Part shown: positions 1-8,596 of the stretch, piece after piece | Numbering within the stretch: the stretch's first letter is position 1 | Layout of the letters: each line of letters opens with the position of its first letter | Assembly: GCF_019443505.1 (NCBI RefSeq) | Contig: NZ_CP080377.1 | Span: forward strand, 5,022,001 to 5,086,000 | Reading direction: 5' to 3' | Length of the DNA stretch: 64,000 nucleotides | Origin: Janthinobacterium sp. PAMC25594 | Lineage (GTDB): Bacteria > Pseudomonadota > Gammaproteobacteria > Burkholderiales > Burkholderiaceae_D | Notes under the pieces: model-generated | What the model saw: the letters and a program-made list of their open reading frames with translations, nothing else | The model's database searches: none | What the model was told of the DNA's origin: nothing | Program-made: the position numbers and the translations under genes

Positions 1-49
1 AGGCCAGGCCGGTTTCGTCACAGGAGGATTCGACGCCAAGAACAATCAT
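1..49 (-). CDS. tsaD: TsaD N-terminus (partial), tRNA threonylcarbamoyladenosine synthase subunit
   Basis: Read on the minus strand from an ATG at 49, the first 16 codons give MIVLGVESSCDETGLA. This is the conserved N-terminus of TsaD/Gcp, the ATPase subunit that makes N6-threonylcarbamoyl-A37 on ANN-decoding tRNAs. The rest of the gene lies outside the window. The call rests only on this short but very conserved V-L-G-x-E-x-S-C-D-E-T-G signature. The gene is divergent from the next gene, and the roughly 200 bp between them must hold both promoters. Confidence 0.8.
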   Translation of the reverse strand, partial: MIVLGVESSCDETGLA

Positions 50-258
50 GAAGGTGCTAAATAGGGAGGAGTAATCCGCCATTGTAAAGGAAAGCAGGGC
101 ACTACACCGTGCGGCCGGCGCACCATTTCGGCGGCAGTGTGCACTTGCGCAGTGCGGCGCGGGGCGGTTTTGCACGGGATTCTGGCTGCTTTGCGCCGGG
201 AACGGCACTGGCACCGCTCTTGCTTAGACAGGCGTGTGCCTTTTTCAAGGAGCTAGCA

Positions 259-666
259 ATGCCGGAACAATGGAAAATGATTTGCCGCCTGAAGGACATG
301 CCGCTGGCGGGCGCGCGCATGGTGCAGCGGGGACTGGCGTGGCAGGATTTGCCGGGCGTGGCGCTGTTTCGCGCGGCGGACGACACGGTGTACGCGCTGC
401 TCGACACGGTGCCTTGCCTGGGCGGCCCGCTGGCGCACGGGGTGCTGATGGAGAAAAATCTGATGGGGCCGAAGAACAGCTGGATCATCGAGCTCGATTC
501 GGGCCGCCTGGTGGCGCCCGTGCAGGGCCTGGCGCGCCGATACGCCGTGCGCATTCTGGACGGGCGCATCTACCTGGACGTCAATGAACTCAATATCCCG
601 GCCAGCAAGGCCGAGCAGGCGCTGGCCGGATCGTACGCCGTGCTGCCGCATGTGCTGATGGCGTGA
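259..666 (+). CDS. NirD-like small subunit of assimilatory nitrite reductase (orphan)
   Basis: This 135-residue protein has the Rieske-like fold pattern of NirD: an ICRLKDMPLAGARMV start, an FRAADDTVYALLD strand, a GGPLAHG turn, then NSWIIELDSGR and a C-terminal YAVRILDGRIYLDV. The iron-binding Cys-x-His pairs of true Rieske ferredoxins are missing. That is also the case in enterobacterial NirD, which only supports the siroheme subunit NirB. The ATG at 259 was chosen because AAGGAG lies just upstream; an in-frame upstream extension looks non-coding. No nirB is adjacent, so the gene is an orphan here. The family assignment is from pattern memory, and its partner is unknown. Confidence 0.6.
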   Translation: MPEQWKMICRLKDMPLAGARMVQRGLAWQDLPGVALFRAADDTVYALLDTVPCLGGPLAHGVLMEKNLMGPKNSWIIELDSGRLVAPVQGLARRYAVRILDGRIYLDVNELNIPASKAEQALAGSYAVLPHVLMA

Positions 667-699
667 TATGCCTCGTGGTGGTGTCGGCTCAATTCGTAG

Positions 700-731
700 G
701 TCGGATTAGGCGCAAAGCGCCGTAATCCGAC
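700..731. repeat. Perfect intergenic hairpin (REP-like or bidirectional terminator)
   Basis: GTCGGATTAGGCGC pairs with GCGCCGTAATCCGAC around an AAA loop with a single bulged base. It lies between the convergent nirD-like gene and the DAHP synthase gene. Similar GTCGGATTA hairpins are common intergenic repeats in proteobacteria. There is no U-run, so it is more likely a REP-type element than a classical terminator. Confidence 0.6.
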
Positions 732-744
732 AACATCGCCGGCA

Positions 745-1806
745 TTATTTTGGGCGGTTCAACAAATGCGCATGCGCATCGCGCAGCATGGTCGCCGTCG
801 TGTCCCAGTCGATGCAGCCGTCGGTGACGGAGCAGCCGTAGGTCAGTTGCGACAGGTCTTGCGGGATCTTCTGGTTGCCGCTGACGATGTTCGATTCGAT
901 CATCACGCCCACCAGCGAGCGGTTGCCCTGGCGGATCTGGTTGACCACGTCGGCCATCACCAGTGGCTGCAGTTCCGGCTTTTTATAGCTGTTCGCGTGC
1001 GAGCAGTCGACCACCAGGTTGGCCGGCAGCTTGGCCTTGGCCAGTGCCTGTTCGGCGATGGCGATCGAGACCGAATCGTAGTTCGGACGACCGTCGCCGC
1101 CGCGCAGCACCACGTGGCCATACGCGTTGCCGCGCGTGCGCACGATGGCGACATTGCCTTCGGCGTTAATGCCCAGGAAGGAGTGCGGGTGCGCCGACGA
1201 CAGGATCGCGTTCACCGCAATGCTGATGTCGCCATCGGTGCCGTTCTTGAAACCGACTGGCGTCGACAGGCCGGACGACATTTCACGGTGCGTCTGCGAT
1301 TCGGTGGTGCGCGCGCCGATGGCGGTCCAGGCGATCAGGTCGCCCAGGTACTGCGGCGAGATCGGGTCCAGCGCTTCGGTGGCGGTAGGCATGCCCAGTT
1401 CGCACACGTCGAGCAGGAACTGGCGCGCCTTTTCCATGCCTTCGTTGACCTTGAACGAATCGTCCATGTACGGGTCGTTGATATAGCCTTTCCAGCCCGT
1501 GGTGGTACGCGGTTTTTCGAAATACACGCGCATCACCAGCAGCATCGTGTCCTTGACTTCCTCTTGCAGCGCTTTCAGGCGGCGCGCGTAATCGAGGCCG
1601 GCGACGGGATCGTGGATCGAGCACGGGCCGACGACGACGAACAGGCGCTGGTCCTTGCGGTCGATGATGTTGCGCAGCGCTTCGCGGCCGCGGCTGACGG
1701 TGTCGAAGGCACTCTCCGACAGCGGCAGTTTGGCGTGCAGTTCGGCCGGTGTCGGCATGGGCGCGAAGGAGGTGACGTTGATATTTTCGATGTCTGGCGT
1801 ATTCAT
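745..1806 (-). CDS. aroG: 3-deoxy-7-phosphoheptulonate (DAHP) synthase, class I
   Basis: This 353-residue enzyme condenses phosphoenolpyruvate and erythrose-4-phosphate, the first step of the shikimate pathway. It shows the type I-alpha signatures: GPCSIHDP near residues 60-66 with the metal-binding Cys, then RVYFEKPRTTTGWKG, and DCSHANS near the C-terminus. Its length matches AroF/G/H. The ATG at 1806 (MNTPDIENIN) is chosen; the frame stays open upstream only through a palindromic repeat. Which aromatic amino acid feeds back on it cannot be told from the sequence. The gene converges on nirD across a hairpin and diverges from ybiB across about 360 bp. Confidence 0.93.
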   Translation of the reverse strand: MNTPDIENINVTSFAPMPTPAELHAKLPLSESAFDTVSRGREALRNIIDRKDQRLFVVVGPCSIHDPVAGLDYARRLKALQEEVKDTMLLVMRVYFEKPRTTTGWKGYINDPYMDDSFKVNEGMEKARQFLLDVCELGMPTATEALDPISPQYLGDLIAWTAIGARTTESQTHREMSSGLSTPVGFKNGTDGDISIAVNAILSSAHPHSFLGINAEGNVAIVRTRGNAYGHVVLRGGDGRPNYDSVSIAIAEQALAKAKLPANLVVDCSHANSYKKPELQPLVMADVVNQIRQGNRSLVGVMIESNIVSGNQKIPQDLSQLTYGCSVTDGCIDWDTTATMLRDAHAHLLNRPK

Positions 1807-1932
1807 GATTCTGGCTCGGCTTTCGCTATTGCGTACTTTAAGAGGCAATAGTGTAGCGGAAATGCGGCCTGGCGGCGTGGCTGGCCGCCAAATGGCAGCG
1901 GATGAGTTGTTATTGTGGCAGGCTGGCCGCTT

Positions 1933-2098
1933 CCTAAGTAGGTCGTGGGAAATTATTATGAAGTTATGACAAACAGAACCGGATGCTCTGCAAGGCGCCC
2001 GCTGCGACGCAGTGCGAGCACTGCTAGCAGCGGGCAACGCCGCAGAGTGCCGGTTATGGAAGTCAGAAATCACAATAATTTATTACGCCCTACTTAGG
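1933..2098. repeat. 166-bp near-perfect palindromic element (ERIC/MITE-like)
   Basis: The element starts with CCTAAGTAGG and ends with CCTACTTAGG. The arms stay complementary inward: AAATTATTATGA against TCACAATAATTT, then AACCGG..CTCTGC..CCCGCTGC against GCAGCGGG..GCAGAG..CCGGTT. The centre is a perfect GCAGTG-CGAG-CACTGC hairpin at 2009-2024. The centre of symmetry is close to 2016. It fills most of the 357-bp gap (1807-2163) between the divergent DAHP synthase and ybiB genes. No protein is encoded in it. It could be a non-autonomous mobile repeat or a structured leader RNA for one of the flanking genes. Confidence 0.75.
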
Positions 2099-2163
2099 TC
2101 ACCACACCCCCGCTTCCGCTTGCCCGGCTGTTGCATCGGCGCCAATCCGTGTAAGCTGGCGCC

Positions 2164-3156
2164 ATGACGACTGTTTCCATCTCCCATACCGATGTGGCCG
2201 GTGAGCCATTTCCAGCTGCACGTTTCATCAAAGAAATAGGACGCGGCAAGAACGGCGCGCGCAGCATGACGCGCATGGATGCCCGCGCCCTGTACCGCGC
2301 CATGCTTGAGGGCCGCGTGTCGGACCTGGAGTTGGGCGGCATTTTGTTGTCGATGCGCATCAAGGGTGAGTCCGTGGACGAGATCGCCGGTTTCCTCGAC
2401 GCTGCCGAAGCCTCGTTCGCCCCGCTGGCCGCGCCGGCCGGTGAATTTGCCCCGATCATCATTCCCAGCTACAACGGCGCGCGCAAGATGGCCAATCTGA
2501 CGGCCTTGCTGGCGCTGCTGCTGGCGCGTGCGGGCGCCCCCGTGCTCGTGCATGGCGTGACGAGCGACCCGGGCCGCATCACGACGGCCGAAGTGCTGGC
2601 CGCGCTGGGCGTGCCTGCCTCGCCCGATCATGCGCAAGCCGAGGCCGCCATGGCGCGCGGGGAAGTCGCCTTCCTGCCCATAGCATCACTGGCGCCGCGC
2701 CTGGCGTACATGCTGTCGCTGCGGCGCGTGCTGGGCGTGCGCAATTCCACGCATACCCTCGTAAAAATCATGCAGCCGTTCGCGGGGCCGGCCCTGCGCC
2801 TGGTGTCGTACACGCACCCGGAATACCTGGAAATGCTCGGTGAATATTTCCTGACCGCTTCTGATCCCGCGCGCGGCGACGCTTTCCTGATGCGCGGCAC
2901 GGAAGGCGAGACGGTGGCCAATGCCAACAAGGCGCAGCAGATCGACTGGTTTCACGGGAGCGAGCGCACGGTGCTGGTGGAAAAGCAGTTGCTGGTGGAA
3001 GCGTTGCCACATTTGCCAGCCGAGCGCGACGCGGCCACCACGGCCGCCTGGATCGCCGCCGTGCTGCGCGGCGAGGTGCCCGTGCCGCCGTCGATCGCCG
3101 AGCAGGTGGAGCAATGCCTGATGGCATCGCGGCAGATTGCAGCACGGCCGCGCTAG
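2164..3156 (+). CDS. ybiB: YbiB-family protein (TrpD2-like, glycosyltransferase family 3 fold)
   Basis: This 330-residue protein has the anthranilate phosphoribosyltransferase-like layout: an N-terminal helical domain with LYRAMLEGRVSDLELGGIL and MRIKGESVDEIAGF, then a TALLALLLARAGAPVLVHG strand-turn. It lacks a convincing TrpD active site. The LSLRRVLGVRNSTHTL segment is typical of YbiB/TrpD2, a family reported to bind nucleic acid rather than make tryptophan. The ATG at 2164 opens a natural N-terminus. A downstream flavoprotein gene follows after about 55 bp and may share its transcript. The function in this organism is unknown. Confidence 0.82.
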   Translation: MTTVSISHTDVAGEPFPAARFIKEIGRGKNGARSMTRMDARALYRAMLEGRVSDLELGGILLSMRIKGESVDEIAGFLDAAEASFAPLAAPAGEFAPIIIPSYNGARKMANLTALLALLLARAGAPVLVHGVTSDPGRITTAEVLAALGVPASPDHAQAEAAMARGEVAFLPIASLAPRLAYMLSLRRVLGVRNSTHTLVKIMQPFAGPALRLVSYTHPEYLEMLGEYFLTASDPARGDAFLMRGTEGETVANANKAQQIDWFHGSERTVLVEKQLLVEALPHLPAERDAATTAAWIAAVLRGEVPVPPSIAEQVEQCLMASRQIAARPR

Positions 3157-3212
3157 CCGCGTCGCCGCAGTTTACAATGGCGTCTTTGTAATCAGCGGTG
3201 ACCGGAATTCTT

Positions 3213-4427
3213 ATGGCAAAACAATTTGATGTGGCAGTGATCGGCGCGGGCGCGGCCGGCATGATGTGTGCGGCTGTTGCCGCCCAGCAAGGCAAGCGCG
3301 TGGTGTTGATCGATCACGCGGCCAAGCTGGCCGAAAAGATCCGCATCTCGGGTGGTGGGCGGTGTAATTTCACGAATATTAACGCCACCCCGCAAAATTT
3401 CCTTTCGGAAAACCCGCATTTCTGCAAAAGCGCGCTGTCGCGCTACACGCCGCAGGATTTCCTCGCGCTGGTGAAAAAATACCGCATCGGCTACCACGAA
3501 AAGCACAAGGGCCAGCAATTCTGCAATGAATCGGCCGAGCAGATCATCGACATGCTCAAAGACGAGTGCGCCGCTGGCGGCGTGCACTGGCGCATGCCGT
3601 GCAAGATCGACAATGTTGTCCAGCAAGATGATGGCGGCTTCGTGCTGCAGACCGATGGCGGCGACATCGAGACGGCCAGCATCGTCATCGCCACGGGCGG
3701 CCTGTCGATCCCGAAGATCGGCGCCACGGATTTTGCCTACCGCATCGCCAAACAGTTCAATCTGATGATGGTCGAGCCGCGTCCGGCCCTGGTGCCGCTG
3801 ACGTTCGATGCGGACAACTGGGCGCCGTTCGCGGAACTGTCCGGCATCGCGCTGGAAGTGGATGTGGAAACGGGCAGCCTGAAAGGCCGCAAGGCAACGG
3901 GTGCGCGTTTCCGCGAAGATTTGCTGTTTACCCATCGCGGCCTGTCCGGTCCGGCGATGTTGCAAATTTCCAGCTACTGGCTGCCGGGCGAGCCCATCGT
4001 CATCAATCTGCTGCCGGAAGTGGACGTGGCGCAGACCCTGATCGAAGGCAAGGGCACCCTGAAGAAGCAGCTGGGCAATATCGTCGCGCAATGGCTGCCG
4101 CAGCGCCTGGCGGACTGCTTGCTGGCCGTCAATGGTCTGGCGCCCGATGCGCGCATCGCCGACATGCCCGACGCGCAGCTGCGCAAGCTGGGGCAGGCCA
4201 TCAATGCCTGGTCCATCGTGCCGAACGGTTCCGAAGGCTACCGCAAGGCCGAAGTGACACGGGGCGGCATCGACACGCGCGAGTTGTCGCAGCAGACCAT
4301 GATGGCCAACAAGGTGCCGGGCCTGTATTTCATCGGCGAAGCGGTCGATGTGACGGGCTGGCTGGGCGGCTATAACTTCCAGTGGGCCTGGGCCTCGGGC
4401 GTGGCGGCAGGAATTGCCTTACAGTAA
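3213..4427 (+). CDS. YhiN/HI0933-type FAD-dependent oxidoreductase
   Basis: This 404-residue flavoprotein opens with FDVAVIGAGAAGMMCA, a GxGxxG Rossmann motif for the FAD ADP moiety. ISGGGRCNFTN follows near residues 45-55, the hallmark of the HI0933/YhiN (BaiN-like) family, and the C-terminus carries GLYFIGEAVDVTGWLGGYNFQWAWASG. The substrate is not established for most members. The ATG at 3213 puts the GxGxxG motif at the usual distance from the N-terminus; a GTG at 3198 is an alternative. The gene follows ybiB on the same strand. Confidence 0.87.
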   Translation: MAKQFDVAVIGAGAAGMMCAAVAAQQGKRVVLIDHAAKLAEKIRISGGGRCNFTNINATPQNFLSENPHFCKSALSRYTPQDFLALVKKYRIGYHEKHKGQQFCNESAEQIIDMLKDECAAGGVHWRMPCKIDNVVQQDDGGFVLQTDGGDIETASIVIATGGLSIPKIGATDFAYRIAKQFNLMMVEPRPALVPLTFDADNWAPFAELSGIALEVDVETGSLKGRKATGARFREDLLFTHRGLSGPAMLQISSYWLPGEPIVINLLPEVDVAQTLIEGKGTLKKQLGNIVAQWLPQRLADCLLAVNGLAPDARIADMPDAQLRKLGQAINAWSIVPNGSEGYRKAEVTRGGIDTRELSQQTMMANKVPGLYFIGEAVDVTGWLGGYNFQWAWASGVAAGIALQ

Positions 4428-4476
4428 TACTTGGTTGTTGCGTGGCCGCAGTTTGTGACCACAGGTGATAATTTTC

Positions 4477-4505
4477 TTGACTTCAATGAAACGGTGTTGA
4501 ATACT
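4477..4505 (+). promoter_or_regulatory. Candidate sigma-70 promoter for the PEP-CTERM gene
   Basis: TTGACT at 4477-4482 and AATACT at 4500-4505 are separated by exactly 17 bp and lie about 70 bp before the start codon of the PEP-CTERM protein. The -10 box matches the consensus at four of six positions, so this is a pattern-based guess. Confidence 0.4.
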
Positions 4506-4577
4506 TGGCATGTAAATTGACTTCCAGACATTTTCTGTGTCTGATGGCAATTAAATAAACATTACCCTGGAGTCATC

Positions 4578-5183
4578 ATGAAACGCCTGATCGCCGCCGC
4601 TGCAGTTGCCTTGCTCAGCACCAGCGCCTTTGCCAGCACGCCCGTGCTGAGCAATGGCGGTTTTGAAAACAATACCGTCGGTGGCGGCTATGTCTATGGC
4701 GACGTGGCGCCGGGCTGGAGTTTCACCGGTGGCGCCGGCGTGTCGGCCAGCTACACGGCCTGGAATGGCGTGGCGCAGGAAGGCAACGCCTTTGCGTTCC
4801 TGCAAAACACGGCGTCGATCTCGCAAAGCTTCGTCAGCGCGGGCGCGGCCAATTACACCTTCGCCTTCAACCTGGCGCTGCGCCCTGGTTACGACCAGGG
4901 CCAGTCCGTGACGGTCAGCCTGGACGGCACGCAGCTGGGCCAGTATGGCGTGAGCAACACGGGCTGGACCAGCTTCAATGTGAATGCGCTCAATATCGGC
5001 GCAGGCAGCCATACCTTGAGCTTTGCCGGCACCAATCCGGGCAATGCCCGCGATACCTCGGCCTTCCTGGACGGCGTCAGCATGAATGTCAGCGCCGTGC
5101 CCGAACCCGGCACGTATGCCATGCTGCTGGCTGGCCTGGGTTTGCTGGGTTTCATGGCGCGCCGCCGCAAGATGGCCGTTTAA
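4578..5183 (+). CDS. PEP-CTERM sorted exported protein
   Basis: This 201-residue protein has a signal peptide (MKRLIAAAAVALLSTSAFAS), a beta-rich body with LSNGGFE and LDGTQLGQYG stretches, and a C-terminal sorting signal. The signal is AVPEPGTYAMLLAGLGLLGF followed by a basic tail MARRRK. In EpsH/XrtA systems the PEP motif is cleaved by an exosortase, and cargo goes to the envelope or the exopolysaccharide. The exosortase itself is not in this window. The body resembles carbohydrate-binding jelly-roll domains of other PEP-CTERM proteins, but this could not be tested. A GGAGTC site precedes the ATG. Confidence 0.9.
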   Translation: MKRLIAAAAVALLSTSAFASTPVLSNGGFENNTVGGGYVYGDVAPGWSFTGGAGVSASYTAWNGVAQEGNAFAFLQNTASISQSFVSAGAANYTFAFNLALRPGYDQGQSVTVSLDGTQLGQYGVSNTGWTSFNVNALNIGAGSHTLSFAGTNPGNARDTSAFLDGVSMNVSAVPEPGTYAMLLAGLGLLGFMARRRKMAV

Positions 5184-5190
5184 GCGATGC

Positions 5191-5230
5191 TGCCGTCCGG
5201 ATGCGTGGTTTACGCCACAACCGGGCGGCA
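5191..5230 (+). terminator. Hairpin after the PEP-CTERM gene
   Basis: TGCCGTCCGG pairs with CCGGGCGGCA (one G-U pair), and GTGG pairs with CCAC inside the loop. It starts 8 bp after the stop codon. No U-run follows, so efficient intrinsic termination is uncertain. Confidence 0.5.
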
Positions 5231-5338
5231 ATCTCAGACGACAAGCCGCACGCAAGTGGGGGCGGGGCTTCCCTTTCCGAATAAAAGCTGCTACTATCTA
5301 TCTCTTCCTATACACCACCTCAACGGTTTGAATTTTAC

Positions 5339-5551
5339 ATGACCACTATTCGCCTTAAAGAAAACGAGCCGTTCGAAGTCGCAATGCGTCGCTTCAAACG
5401 CACCATCGAAAAAACGGGTCTGCTGACCGAATTGCGCGCACGCGAATTCTACGAAAAGCCAACAGCTGAGCGCAAGCGCAAGCTGGCAGCTGCTGTAAAG
5501 CGTCATTACAAACGCATCCGCAGCCAACAACTGCCGAAAAAATTATTCTAA
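5339..5551 (+). CDS. rpsU: 30S ribosomal protein S21
   Basis: This basic 70-residue protein ([19 protein letters not shown] at the start, [20 protein letters not shown] near the end) matches S21 along its full length. S21 sits at the platform of the small subunit near the anti-Shine-Dalgarno end of 16S rRNA and helps initiation. It is the first gene of the conserved rpsU-yqeY-dnaG-rpoD cluster. Two hairpins with U-runs follow it, which should uncouple its high expression from the downstream genes. Confidence 0.97.
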   Translation: MTTIRLKENEPFEVAMRRFKRTIEKTGLLTELRAREFYEKPTAERKRKLAAAVKRHYKRIRSQQLPKKLF

Positions 5552-5569
5552 GACTGTTCAGTCAGAACC

Positions 5570-5612
5570 AACCCGGGTAGTTCGGCGCATTGTTCGCCAC
5601 GGGTTTTGTTTT
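5570..5612 (+). terminator. Rho-independent terminator after rpsU
   Basis: AACCCG at 5570 pairs with CGGGTT at 5600-5605, with further pairing inside, and TTTTGTTTT follows. It lies about 20 bp after the rpsU stop codon. Confidence 0.6.
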
Positions 5613-5647
5613 GATTCGCCTGGAGTGATACTTCAGATGAGTCGCAT

Positions 5648-5683
5648 ACCCGCTCCGGTTCGCCGCAGCGGGTTTTCGCTTTT
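5648..5683 (+). terminator. Second hairpin with U-run between rpsU and yqeY
   Basis: ACCCGCT at 5648-5654 pairs with AGCGGGT at 5667-5673, followed by TTTCGCTTTT. With the previous hairpin it forms a tandem attenuator between rpsU and yqeY. Confidence 0.6.
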
Positions 5684-5752
5684 GTGGCCGCCTGCTTAGC
5701 CTGCGCCCACGAGCATCGAGCCCCATTACCACTTACCAACACGAGGATTGCC

Positions 5753-6205
5753 ATGAGCTTGAAAGAACAAATTACCGAAGACATGAAAAACGCCATGCGC
5801 GCCAAGGAAGCGGGCAAGCTGGGCACGATTCGCCTGTTGCTGGCGGAAATCAAGCGCAAGGAAGTCGACGAGCACATCGAATTGACGGATGCCCACGTGA
5901 CGGCCATCGTGGAAAAAATGATCAAGCAGCGCAAGGATTCGATCACCCAGTTCGAAGCGGGTGGCCGTGCCGACCTGGCCGACATCGAAAAAGCCGAGCT
6001 GGTGCACCTGGCGGGCTACATGCCTGCCGGCCTGTCGGATGAAGAAGTGGCGGCTGAAGTGGCTGCCGCCGTGGCCGCCTCGGGCGCCGCCGGTCCGCAA
6101 GACATGGGCAAGGTCATGGCCATCGTCAAGCCGAAGCTGGCCGGTCGCGCCGACATGACGGTGGTTTCCGCCCTGGTCAAGAAAGCCCTGACGCCGGCAG
6201 CGTAA
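5753..6205 (+). CDS. yqeY: GatB/YqeY domain protein
   Basis: This 150-residue protein (MSLKEQITEDMKNAMRAKE) consists of the YqeY domain. That domain is related to the tRNA-binding tail of GatB and is found beside rpsU and dnaG in many proteobacteria. The motifs LGTIRLLLAEIKRKEVD and QFEAGGRADLADIEKAE are typical. Its exact role is not established. The ATG at 5753 follows CGAGGA; an upstream in-frame extension has no family similarity. It lies between the rpsU terminators and dnaG, consistent with the macromolecular-synthesis operon. Confidence 0.92.
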   Translation: MSLKEQITEDMKNAMRAKEAGKLGTIRLLLAEIKRKEVDEHIELTDAHVTAIVEKMIKQRKDSITQFEAGGRADLADIEKAELVHLAGYMPAGLSDEEVAAEVAAAVAASGAAGPQDMGKVMAIVKPKLAGRADMTVVSALVKKALTPAA

Positions 6206-6335
6206 GCATGCAATAGTAGTAATCGGCTGCCGGCCCATGCTGGCAGCCGCTCAAATCGCCCACACGTTGACCTGGCTCAACCTCCGGCCACGTGCGGTAG
6301 TATAGTCTGACCTATAACAAGACCCGCCCTAGCCA

Positions 6336-8132
6336 GTGATACCTCAATCCTTCATTTCCGATTTGCTCAACCGCGTCGATATCGTCGATGTCGTGGGCCG
6401 CTATGTGCAACTGAAAAAAGGTGGCGCCAATTTCATGGGCTTGTGCCCGTTCCACAGTGAAAAATCGCCGAGCTTTACCGTCAGCCCCACCAAGCAGTTC
6501 TATCACTGCTTCGGCTGTGGCGCGCATGGCACCTCGATCGGCTTCCTGATCGAGTACTCGGGCATGGGCTTTGTCGATGCCGTCAAGGACCTGGCGCAGA
6601 ACGTGGGCATGGTCGTGCCGGAAGCGGATGACAAGATCCCGCCGGCACAGCGCGCGCAGATCCAGGCGCAAAGCATGGCCCTGTCCGACGCCATGACGCA
6701 GGCCTGCGATTACTACCGTGGCCAGCTGCGCCACGCACCGGAAGCCATCGCCTACCTGAAGAACCGGGGCTTGACGGGCGAAGTGGCCGCTCGCTTCGGC
6801 ATGGGTTTTGCGCCCGGCGGCTGGGACAATTTACGTTCCGTCTTCCCCGATTACGACGTGACGGCCCTGGCCGAGGCCGGTCTCGTGATCGACAAGGTCG
6901 ATGAAGAGGGTAATAACCGCAAGCGCTACGACCGTTTCCGCGAGCGCATCATGTTTCCGATTCGAAATACCAAGGGCCAGGTCATCGCCTTTGGCGGCCG
7001 CGTGCTCGACCATGGTGAACCGAAATACCTGAACTCGCCGGAAACCCCCTTGTTTTCCAAGGGTTTCGAACTATATGGGCTGTTCGAGGCGCGCCAGGCC
7101 ATCCGCGACGCCGGCTATGTGCTGGTGACGGAAGGTTACATGGACGTAGTGGCGCTGGCGCAGATGGGTTTCCCGCAAGCGGTGGCCACCCTGGGCACGG
7201 CGTGCACGCCCACCCATGTGCAAAAACTGCTGCGCCAGACCGATAACGTGATTTTCAGCTTCGACGGTGACAAGGCCGGCCGCCGCGCCGCGCGCCGCGC
7301 GCTGGAGGCGAGCCTGGCCCACGTGTCGGATAACAAGACGATCAAATTCCTGTTCTTGCCGTCGGAACATGATCCGGACAGCTATATCCGCGAATTCGGC
7401 ACCGAAGGTTTTGAACAGCAAGTGCATGAAGCCATGCCGCTGTCGCAATTCTTGCTGAAAGAAGTGTCGGGCGAGCATGATCTGTCGGAACCGGAAGGGC
7501 GCGCCCGCGTGCAGTTCGACGCCAAGCCCCTGCTGCAACTGATGGCGCCGTCGTCCCTGCGCCTGCAGATCGTGCGTGGCCTGGCGCAGCTGACGCAATC
7601 CACGCCGGCCGAGATCGAAGCCCTGTTCGAGCTGGCGAAGCCCGTTGCCGTGGCGCGCCGCGCGCCGCCGAAATCGGGCCGCCCCGTGCCCGTGGGACTG
7701 GAATTGAAGATCATGCGCATGCTGGTGGCGCATCCGCCCCTGAGCCTGCGCATCGACGAGGCCGCCCTGACCGCTTTCCAGCACCTGGGGCCGGATGCGG
7801 CCCACAGCCTGGGGCAGCTGGTGGCTGTGGGCCAGGCGCTGGGCGAGCATGGCAGTTTTGCCGCGCTGGCGCAGCAATTGAAGGAGCTGGGCAGCGAATA
7901 CGACGAGATCATCGGCGAGATCGCGGCCGGCACGGAATCCGATTACGACAGCGAATTGTCGTGGCTGGTGAGCACCATCCGCGAGATCAAATTGAATGCC
8001 TTGAAGGCGGAATTGCAGCAATTGTTTGCGTCGGGTTTGCCATCCGAGAAAATTGGTGTACGCTACCGCGAAATCACGCAGGAGCAAGGCGAGTTGGAGC
8101 GCGAACGCGATGCCGAGTTGGTGAATCGCTAA
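6336..8132 (+). CDS. dnaG: DNA primase DnaG
   Basis: This 598-residue primase lays down RNA primers at the replication fork. It has the CHC2 zinc ribbon (C37, H40, C58, C61 in GLCPFHSEKSPSF..FYHCFGCGAHG). The TOPRIM core follows, with VTEGYMDVVAL near residue 265 and the DGDKAGRRAA acidic motif near 309-318. A C-terminal domain of about 150 residues probably binds DnaB. The start is GTG at 6336 (MIPQSFISDLL), which fits known DnaG N-termini. It is followed by an unusually long 464-bp gap before rpoD. Confidence 0.97.
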   Translation: MIPQSFISDLLNRVDIVDVVGRYVQLKKGGANFMGLCPFHSEKSPSFTVSPTKQFYHCFGCGAHGTSIGFLIEYSGMGFVDAVKDLAQNVGMVVPEADDKIPPAQRAQIQAQSMALSDAMTQACDYYRGQLRHAPEAIAYLKNRGLTGEVAARFGMGFAPGGWDNLRSVFPDYDVTALAEAGLVIDKVDEEGNNRKRYDRFRERIMFPIRNTKGQVIAFGGRVLDHGEPKYLNSPETPLFSKGFELYGLFEARQAIRDAGYVLVTEGYMDVVALAQMGFPQAVATLGTACTPTHVQKLLRQTDNVIFSFDGDKAGRRAARRALEASLAHVSDNKTIKFLFLPSEHDPDSYIREFGTEGFEQQVHEAMPLSQFLLKEVSGEHDLSEPEGRARVQFDAKPLLQLMAPSSLRLQIVRGLAQLTQSTPAEIEALFELAKPVAVARRAPPKSGRPVPVGLELKIMRMLVAHPPLSLRIDEAALTAFQHLGPDAAHSLGQLVAVGQALGEHGSFAALAQQLKELGSEYDEIIGEIAAGTESDYDSELSWLVSTIREIKLNALKAELQQLFASGLPSEKIGVRYREITQEQGELERERDAELVNR

Positions 8133-8596
8133 TCTTGCTCTGAGGGTATGGCGCGCACTGGAAAAACATTTTTCGCGTGCTATAATTAAATGCTAAGTAT
8201 TGTGTGCTTTGGCAAGCTAGTTCTGTTTCGTAAATAGTATTTGTTTTCAGTAAGTTAGGCTCTTGATCGGCGCGGTGGATCGTGTCGGCAGCCAGGGCCA
8301 ACTGGCGTTTTCGGCGTTGCGGGCAAGGCTCGCAGACGCTGGCAAGCCGCGCCAGGCTCTCGCTCCCAACGCGGTCGATGCAGGAATTTTTGCCGAGGCG
8401 GCTGGCAACAGCCGGTGGACAGGAATTGCTGCGCTTCCCGCGGATCGTGGCCGATGAGGTGTAAGTAACGTAACAGTGTCGGATTTGCGTTGTCGGCAGG
8501 TTCGAAGATGGTGGTTCCCGCAGGTAGACAGGGAACTGGCAGCAAACTTTATCCTAATCCACCGTAAAGCAAGTCGTTGTGTAATCGAAAGCGCCT
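8133..8596 (+). promoter_or_regulatory. 464-bp dnaG-rpoD intergenic region with candidate rpoD promoter
   Basis: No convincing gene is seen on either strand. A perfect TATAAT lies at 8181-8186 in an AT-rich pocket and is a likely -10 for a separate rpoD promoter; its -35 is not clear. The GC-rich second half is probably untranslated leader. Short open frames here read as shadow frames with no recognisable protein. Confidence 0.4.

Noticed and set aside
766..1851. Plus-strand frame of 361 codons over the DAHP synthase gene
   Set aside because: Arginine/valine/histidine-rich shadow; the minus-strand protein matches a known enzyme along its whole length.
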